DNA from: Lysobacter sp. yr284 | GTDB taxonomy: Bacteria > Pseudomonadota > Gammaproteobacteria > Xanthomonadales > Xanthomonadaceae | DNA length: 64,000 bases | Direction: 5' to 3' | NCBI RefSeq assembly: GCF_900107375.1 | Contig: NZ_FNPT01000009.1 | Coordinates: forward strand, 102,262-166,261 | Shown here: positions 58,634 through 64,000 of the stretch, one piece after another | How the letters are laid out: every line of letters starts with the position of its first letter | Numbering within the stretch: position 1 is the stretch's first letter | The notes under the pieces: generated by a model | Databases searched by the model: none | Seen by the model: only the letters and a program-made list of their open reading frames with translations | Told to the model about the DNA's origin: nothing | Program-made: the position numbers and the translations under genes

Positions 58634-60598
58634 ATGCGCATCGTCATGCCGCGGCGTTCGGCCGCACTGTGTCTGGCGCTGGCCGCGGCGCTGGCCGCGA
58701 ACGGCGCCGCGTTCGCCCAGGCCGACGCCCAGGCCAAGCCGGGCGCGCCCGCCGCCGCGGCGCCGGCGCAAGCCGCCGCCGCCAAGCCGGCCGGCCGCGC
58801 CGAGGAACAGCCCGCGCGCCTGGAACGCATGCATTACGCCTACACCGTGCAGCCCAATGGCGCCTACATCGAGCAGCGCGAGTCGGCGCTGAAGGTGCTG
58901 CGCGAGGATGCGGTCGAGCGCGCCAAGTACGACTCCATCGACTACAGCGCCAGCCTGCAGACGCTGGAGGTGATCGAGGCCTACACGCTCAAGGCCGACG
59001 GCCGCCGCATCGCGGTGCCCAAGTCGAACTACCAGGTGCAGACCAACGACGGCCGCGGCGACGGCGGGCCGGCGTTCTCCGACGTCGCCACCACCCAACT
59101 GGTGTTTCCCGACGTCGCCGTCGGCGACACCGTGGTGCTGAACTACCGCCTGGTCGGCAAGCAGCCGATGTTCGAGGGCCAGTTCTCCGACACCGGCAGC
59201 TTCAGCGACTACGCCTACCTGGGCGAGATGACGCTCAAGTACGACCTGCCGGCCTCGATGAAGATCCGCAAGGAGTCCTACGGCGCGCTCAAGACCGTGC
59301 GCGACGAGGTCGTCGGCGACCGCCGCATCCTGGAGTGGCGCTACAGCAACCGCGAGCCCAAGGTGTTCGAGCCGCAGGTCGCCGCGCCGTTCGACCTGAC
59401 CCGCACCAACGGCGCCTCGGTGTCCACCTTCGCCAGCTACGGCGACATCGCCCGCGTCTACGGCGAGCGCGCGCTGCCCAAGGCGGTGCCGACCGCGCGC
59501 GTGCGCAAGCTCGCCGACGAGATCGCCGCCGGCAAGACCGGCCAGCGCGAGATCGCCCAGGCGCTGTACGAGTGGGTGTCGCTGAACATCAACTACGCCG
59601 GCAACTGCATCGGCCTGGGCGCGGTGGTGCCGCGCGACCAGGACTTCGTGCTCGACAACCGCATCGGCGACTGCAAGGACCACGCGACCCTGCTGCAGGC
59701 GCTGCTCGCGGCCAAGGGCATCGAGGCGACCCAGGCGCTGATCAACTCCGGCACGACCTACCGGCTGGCGCCGGTGCCGGTGGCCTCGGCGGTCAACCAC
59801 GTCCTCAATTACCTGCCGGGCCTGGATCTTTACCTGGACGCCACCGCCAAGGGCATCGCCTTCGGCGAATTGCCGTGGGCGGTGGCCGGCAAGCCGGTGC
59901 TGCGGGTGGACCGCCCGGAGCTGGAGGCGCGCACGCCGGCGCCGCTGAAGCTGGGCAACCGCCAGCGCATGGACACCCAGCTGACGATCGCCGAGGACGG
60001 CAGCGTCAAGGGCACGATGAAGGTCGAACTCGACGGCCGTGCGGCGATGGAGTTCCGCGCCGGCCTGCGCGAGCTGACCGACAAGGACGCCGCCGAACTG
60101 GTCGCCAAGGTGTTCGAGCGCGCCGGCGTGCAGGCCACCGGCAGCTTCCGCCAGGACGATCCCAAGCCGCTGCGCAGCCAGCACCGCTACCAGGTCGAGA
60201 TCGACGCCAAGCAGGCGGTGCAGATGCCCGGCGCGTTCCCGCTCGGGCCGATGTTCATGACGCCGCAGCCGGTCGCCGCGCTGGTCGGCAGCGCCCAGGC
60301 GCCGCTGATCAAGGACGAAGGCGACGGCCTGTGCCGCGGCGGCCGTTCGGAGGAGACCTACCGGATCGAGTTCCCCAAGACCGTGAAGGTGCTGGCCAAG
60401 CCGCAGGACCTGAAGCTGGAATCCAACGGCTCGCGCTACGAGGCGACCTATCGCCTGGAAGGCAACGTGCTGCACGCGCACCGGGTGATCGAAGACGCCA
60501 CCGTCGGGCCGGTGTGCACCGGCGAGTACAACCGCGGCTATTCCGAATTCGCGCGCAAGGTGCTGCCGAACCTGAAGGCGCAGGTGATCTACCAGTAA
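58634..60598 (+). CDS. DUF3857 and transglutaminase-like domain protein
   Basis: 654 residues. Signal peptide AALCLALAAALAANGAAFA (about 10-28) and an Ala/Pro-rich linker. DUF3857 domain (about 65-240: NGAYIEQRESALKVL, AYTLKADGRRIAVPKSNYQVQTN, GDTVVLNYRLVGKQPMFEGQFSD). Transglutaminase-like domain (about 290-430): NYAGNCIGLGAVVPRDQDFVLDNRIGDCKDHATLLQALLAAKGIEA, with Cys in GDCKDH, His in VNHVLNYLPG and Asp in LYLDATAKG as triad. A beta-rich C-terminal half follows. Periplasmic or secreted; role unproven. Confidence 0.88.
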   Translation: MRIVMPRRSAALCLALAAALAANGAAFAQADAQAKPGAPAAAAPAQAAAAKPAGRAEEQPARLERMHYAYTVQPNGAYIEQRESALKVLREDAVERAKYDSIDYSASLQTLEVIEAYTLKADGRRIAVPKSNYQVQTNDGRGDGGPAFSDVATTQLVFPDVAVGDTVVLNYRLVGKQPMFEGQFSDTGSFSDYAYLGEMTLKYDLPASMKIRKESYGALKTVRDEVVGDRRILEWRYSNREPKVFEPQVAAPFDLTRTNGASVSTFASYGDIARVYGERALPKAVPTARVRKLADEIAAGKTGQREIAQALYEWVSLNINYAGNCIGLGAVVPRDQDFVLDNRIGDCKDHATLLQALLAAKGIEATQALINSGTTYRLAPVPVASAVNHVLNYLPGLDLYLDATAKGIAFGELPWAVAGKPVLRVDRPELEARTPAPLKLGNRQRMDTQLTIAEDGSVKGTMKVELDGRAAMEFRAGLRELTDKDAAELVAKVFERAGVQATGSFRQDDPKPLRSQHRYQVEIDAKQAVQMPGAFPLGPMFMTPQPVAALVGSAQAPLIKDEGDGLCRGGRSEETYRIEFPKTVKVLAKPQDLKLESNGSRYEATYRLEGNVLHAHRVIEDATVGPVCTGEYNRGYSEFARKVLPNLKAQVIYQ

Positions 60599-60623
60599 GC
60601 GTTCGCCGCGGCGAAGCGCGCGC

Positions 60624-60646
60624 GGGGCCGGCCAAGCGCCGGCCCC
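60624..60646 (+). terminator. Terminator hairpin
   Basis: GGGGCCGGC-caagc-GCCGGCCCC followed by GTTCGTTC, after the DUF3857 gene. Confidence 0.65.
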
Positions 60647-60725
60647 GTTCGTTCTGGGCGGCCTCGTCGGTTTTTTGCGCGGGCCCGGCTTGTTTTGCGC
60701 CGGCCGCAGCGGCTAGCCTGCGCCC

Positions 60726-61463
60726 ATGACCGATACCGCCAAGTCCCCGATCCGTCTCCTCATCCACGGCGCCAGCGGGCGCATGGGCCAGGCCCTGCTG
60801 CGGCTCGCGCGCGAGCGCGACGATGTGGCCGTGGTCGCCGCGTATTCGCGCTCGCAGCCGAGCCAGCGGGTCATCGACGGCGTGCCGCACTTCGCCGTCG
60901 CCGAATTGGGCGGCGCGCCGGAGTTCGACGTCGCCGTCGACTTCAGCCTGCCCGACGGCTTCGACCCGGCGCTGGCGCTGTGCGCGGCGCGCGGCAAGGC
61001 GCTGGTATCGGGCACCACCGGCCTGTCCTCGGCGCAGAACGCGGCGATCAACGAGGCCGCCGGCGCCATCGCCGTGGTCTGGGCCGCCAACTACAGCCTC
61101 GGCGTGGCGGTGCTGACCGAACTGGTGCGCCGCGCCGCCGCGGCGCTGCCGGGCTGGGACTGCGACGTGGTCGAGGCCCACCACACCCGCAAGCTCGACG
61201 CGCCTTCGGGCACCGCGCTGCACCTGGGCGCGGCGGTGGCGATCGGCCGCGGCAGCGAGCCGCACTACGCCAGCCTGCGCGCCGGCGACATCGTCGGCGA
61301 GCACACCGTACAGTTCGCCGCGCCGGGCGAGCGGCTGGAGCTGATCCATCGCGCCAGCAACCGTGACATCTTCGCCCGCGGCGCGCTGGAGGCGGCGGTG
61401 CGGGTGGCGCAGCAGGCGCCGGGGCGGTACGGGCTGGCGGAGTTGATGTTTCCGAATCTCTAG
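60726..61463 (+). CDS. dapB: 4-hydroxy-tetrahydrodipicolinate reductase
   Basis: 245 residues. NAD(P)-binding LLIHGASGRMGQALLRLA (about 11-28); VDFSLPDG; SGTTGLSSAQNAAINEAA; catalytic/substrate loop VVEAHHTRKLDAPSGTALHLG with the His-His pair and Lys; ends YGLAELMFPNL. It catalyses the second committed step of lysine/meso-diaminopimelate synthesis. Slightly short compared with E. coli (273). Precedes carAB, as in Xanthomonas. Confidence 0.96.
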   Translation: MTDTAKSPIRLLIHGASGRMGQALLRLARERDDVAVVAAYSRSQPSQRVIDGVPHFAVAELGGAPEFDVAVDFSLPDGFDPALALCAARGKALVSGTTGLSSAQNAAINEAAGAIAVVWAANYSLGVAVLTELVRRAAAALPGWDCDVVEAHHTRKLDAPSGTALHLGAAVAIGRGSEPHYASLRAGDIVGEHTVQFAAPGERLELIHRASNRDIFARGALEAAVRVAQQAPGRYGLAELMFPNL

Positions 61464-61801
61464 GTGGCCGGGCCAGGCAGGGCGGTTGCGCCGGGCGGCG
61501 CAGTAGCGCGGCCCCGCCCGCCACCGCGCCCGCCCGATTCAGGCGCCGGCCCGTGCGCTGCGTTCAGCCAATCCGGGCCCGGCGCGCCCGATTCCGTTCA
61601 GCCAACCGCGCCGCCGACCCCGCCGGATCGTCATCTGCCCGCCACATTAATACTGGCGCCCGGGGTCCATCGCAGATAGAATTCCGGCTCGCCTGAATCC
61701 CAACGTCGGACCGGTCCAGCACCGCGTCCGCGCTTTGCTGCAACTGCGTTTTGCCGTAGCCGCAACGGGATCAGTTCCTCCGGCAGCCAAGGCGACCCCC
61801 C
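61464..61801. promoter_or_regulatory. Upstream region of carA
   Basis: 338 bases. An A+T patch CACATTAATACTGG and TAGAAT (61643-61685) could be a promoter. No clear ArgR or PurR dyad or attenuator was recognised. Confidence 0.4.
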
Positions 61802-62929
61802 GTGACCCAACCCGCAATCCTCGCTCTCGAAGACGGCACCGTGTTCGAGGGCGTTTCCGTAGGCGCGCCCGGCCTGAGCGTCGGCGAAGTCGTATTCAAC
61901 ACCGCCATCACCGGTTACCAGGAAATCCTCACCGACCCGTCGTACGCGCGCCAGTTGGTGACGCTGACCTATCCGCACGTCGGCAACACCGGCGTGACCG
62001 ATCAGGACGACGAGGCCCGCCAGGTCTGGGCCAGCGGCCTGATCGTGCGCGACGTGCCGCGCCGCCCGAGCAACTGGCGCAGCCAGGTCGCGCTGCCGCA
62101 GTGGCTGGCCGACCGCGGCGTGGTCGCCATCGCCGACATCGACACGCGCAAGCTGACCCGGCTGCTGCGCGACACCGGCGCGCAGAACGGCGCGCTGATG
62201 GCCGGCGAGATCGACGTGGACAAGGCGCTGGAAGCCGCGCGCAAGTTCCCCGGCCTCAAGGGCATGGACCTGGCCAAGGAAGTCTGCACGCGCGAGCGCT
62301 ACGAGTGGAGCGAAGGCCAGCTCGACCTGGACCGCAACGCGTTCGTGAATGCCGAGCCGCGCTTCCACGTCGTCGCCTACGACTTCGGGGTCAAGCTCAA
62401 CATCCTGCGCATGCTCGCCGAGCGCGGCTGCCGCATCACCGTGGTGCCGGCGCAGACGTCCGCCGCGGACGTGCTGGCGCTGCAGCCCGATGGCGTGTTC
62501 CTGTCCAACGGCCCGGGCGATCCGGAGCCGTGCGACTACGCGATCGCCGCGATCAAGGAATTCGTCGCCCGCAAGATCCCGACCTTCGGCATCTGCCTGG
62601 GCCACCAACTGCTCGGCCTGGCCAGCGGCGCGAAGACGCTGAAGATGAAGTTCGGCCACCACGGCGCCAACCATCCGGTCCAGGACCTCGACAGCGGCCG
62701 GGTCATGATCACCTCGCAGAACCACGGCTTCGCGGTCGACGAGGCCAGCCTGCCGGCCAACGTGCGGGTGACCCACCGCTCGCTGTTCGACGGCAGCAAC
62801 CAGGGCATCGCGCTGACCGACGCGCCGGCCTTCGGCTTCCAGGGCCACCCGGAAGCCAGCCCCGGCCCGCACGACGTGTCGCCGCTGTTCGACCGCTTCG
62901 TGAACATGCTCGAGCAGGCCAAGGCCTGA
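61802..62929 (+). CDS. carA: Carbamoyl-phosphate synthase small subunit
   Basis: 375 residues with GTG start. The N-terminal domain ([59 protein letters not shown]) is typical. Class I glutamine amidotransferase domain: [31 protein letters not shown] (nucleophile Cys) and [14 protein letters not shown] (His, Glu). It supplies ammonia to CarB for arginine and pyrimidine synthesis. Confidence 0.98.
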   Translation: MTQPAILALEDGTVFEGVSVGAPGLSVGEVVFNTAITGYQEILTDPSYARQLVTLTYPHVGNTGVTDQDDEARQVWASGLIVRDVPRRPSNWRSQVALPQWLADRGVVAIADIDTRKLTRLLRDTGAQNGALMAGEIDVDKALEAARKFPGLKGMDLAKEVCTRERYEWSEGQLDLDRNAFVNAEPRFHVVAYDFGVKLNILRMLAERGCRITVVPAQTSAADVLALQPDGVFLSNGPGDPEPCDYAIAAIKEFVARKIPTFGICLGHQLLGLASGAKTLKMKFGHHGANHPVQDLDSGRVMITSQNHGFAVDEASLPANVRVTHRSLFDGSNQGIALTDAPAFGFQGHPEASPGPHDVSPLFDRFVNMLEQAKA

Positions 62930-63372
62930 TGAGCGCCACGCCGGCCCCGCCGCGCCGCCGCCGTTGGCGTCGACGCGTATTGGCGGTGCTGGCGTTGGCC
63001 GGCGCGTACCCCGCGTTCGTGATGATCGCGGTGTACTCGCAGTGGTTCGCCGCGAACCTGCCGGGCGGCCGCAACGGCCCGGCCGACGCGTACCGCCACA
63101 GCCTGGCCAGCGCCGTGGTCGCCCACACCCTCTCGCCGGTCTGCGTGGACTGGGTGACGGCGGTGATGGAGCGCGACGGCGAGGGCAACCCGAGCCGGGC
63201 CATGGACGCCCACAACAACGCGATCGGCGCGCGCATCGGCGCCGCCGCCCCGACCTGGACCGCGATGCAGCGCGAGGTTCGCGCCGCGGTCGACCACGGC
63301 GCGATCGACGCACGATCGCCCGAGCAAATCACCTGGCGCGCCCCCGCGACGTGGCAGGACCGACTTTACTGA
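62929..63372 (+). CDS. Small membrane protein, DUF6973-like
   Basis: 147 residues, overlapping the carA stop (TGATG). Arg-rich start, TM helix ([21 protein letters not shown], about 17-37), and a soluble part with [15 protein letters not shown] and [15 protein letters not shown], the AxRHxxxS...DxxNNxxG pattern of DUF6973 wall- or phospholipase-A2-like proteins. It interrupts carA and carB within one operon. Function unknown. Confidence 0.7.
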   Translation: MSATPAPPRRRRWRRRVLAVLALAGAYPAFVMIAVYSQWFAANLPGGRNGPADAYRHSLASAVVAHTLSPVCVDWVTAVMERDGEGNPSRAMDAHNNAIGARIGAAAPTWTAMQREVRAAVDHGAIDARSPEQITWRAPATWQDRLY

Positions 63373-63379
63373 GGACCTC

Positions 63380-64000
63380 ATGCCCAAGCGTACCGACATC
63401 AAAACCGTCCTGATCATCGGCGCCGGCCCGATCGTGATCGGCCAGGCCTGCGAGTTCGACTACTCCGGCGCGCAGGCGTGCAAGGCGCTGCGCGACGAGG
63501 GCTACCGCGTGGTCCTGGTCAACTCCAACCCGGCCACGATCATGACCGACCCGGACATGGCCGACGCCGTGTACATCGAGCCGATCAACTGGCAGACGGT
63601 CGAGAAGATCATCGCCAAGGAAAAGCCCGACGCGCTGCTGCCGACGATGGGCGGCCAGACCGCGCTGAACTGCGCGCTCGACCTGGCCGACAACGGCGTG
63701 CTGGAGAAGTACAACGTCGAACTCATCGGCGCCAAGCGCGACGCCATCCGCATGGCCGAAGACCGCGAGCTGTTCCGCGTGGCGATGAGCGAGATCGGCC
63801 TGGAATGCCCGCGCGCCGCGGTCGCGCGCACCCTGGAAGAGGCGATCGAGATCCAGGCGACGGTGGGCTACCCGACCATCATCCGCCCCAGCTTCACCCT
63901 CGGCGGCAGCGGCGGCGGCATCGCCTACAACCGCGAAGAGCTGATCGACATCGTCACCCGCGGCCTGGAGCTGTCGCCGACCACCGAAGTGCTGGTCGAG
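63380..64000 (+). CDS. carB: Carbamoyl-phosphate synthase large subunit (5' part)
   Basis: 207 codons to the window edge. [100 protein letters not shown], then ATP-grasp start [23 protein letters not shown]. Full CarB is about 1075 residues, so only the first ATP-grasp begins here. Follows the small membrane gene by 7 nt. Confidence 0.98.
   Translation, partial: MPKRTDIKTVLIIGAGPIVIGQACEFDYSGAQACKALRDEGYRVVLVNSNPATIMTDPDMADAVYIEPINWQTVEKIIAKEKPDALLPTMGGQTALNCALDLADNGVLEKYNVELIGAKRDAIRMAEDRELFRVAMSEIGLECPRAAVARTLEEAIEIQATVGYPTIIRPSFTLGGSGGGIAYNREELIDIVTRGLELSPTTEVLVE

Noticed and set aside
1-64000. tRNA or rRNA genes
   Set aside because: None recognised apart from tmRNA; no canonical T-arm GGTTCRANYCC with matching cloverleaf was found elsewhere.

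Overview
The window is about 70 % G+C DNA of a gammaproteobacterium of the Lysobacter/Xanthomonas type. This rests on the recN-hrcA-grpE-dnaK-dnaJ-dapB-carA-carB order, the lexA2-imuA-imuB-dnaE2 mutagenesis cassette, the tmRNA tag ANDDNYALAA, and xanthomonad-style dispersed repeats. Three repeat families occur: A, 'TGTGGGAGGGcCTTCAGGCCCGA'-like; B, 'TGTAGGAGCGGCGCGAGCC'-like; and one ATCCCCGC-GCGGGGAT REP. No species can be named from sequence alone.

Layout. 0.4-9.5 kb: accessory metabolism and regulation (a DUF2239 protein, small membrane proteins, two short-chain dehydrogenases, two LysR regulators, a zinc alcohol dehydrogenase). 9.6-16.7 kb: a DUF1800/DUF1501 secreted pair, a large TonB-dependent receptor and a secreted protein. 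17.0-20.3 kb: a RegB/RegA-type redox two-component pair, a GH99 glycosidase and a small secreted protein. 20.5-26.7 kb: the SOS mutagenesis operon lexA-imuA-imuB-dnaE2. 27.0-30.4 kb: a GbsR-type regulator and three downstream genes (DCC thiol-disulfide protein, TIGR01777 epimerase, DUF4166) with matching palindromes in front of the regulator and of the operon. 30.7-31.9 kb: a RES/Xre toxin-antitoxin pair. 32.2-36.4 kb: mostly hypothetical envelope or secreted proteins.

36.8-42.7 kb is a lower-G+C, decayed island inserted at the 3' end of ssrA. It carries a P4-type integrase with two nonsense codons, a methyltransferase C-terminal scrap, a frameshifted small gene, an HxlR regulator, a SnoaL-like protein and several very small ORFs. 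Then come ssrA, a divergent phage-like repressor/Cro-like pair, and a CHASE-PAS histidine kinase.

47.3-64.0 kb is core genome: smpB, ratA, rnfH-like, bamE, fur, recN, hrcA, grpE, dnaK, dnaJ, a TonB-like protein, a DUF3857/transglutaminase protein, dapB, carA, a small DUF6973-like membrane protein and the 5' part of carB. ssrA and smpB (trans-translation) lie 4.3 kb apart. The chaperone genes carry sigma-32-like promoters, and no CIRCE element was seen although hrcA is present.
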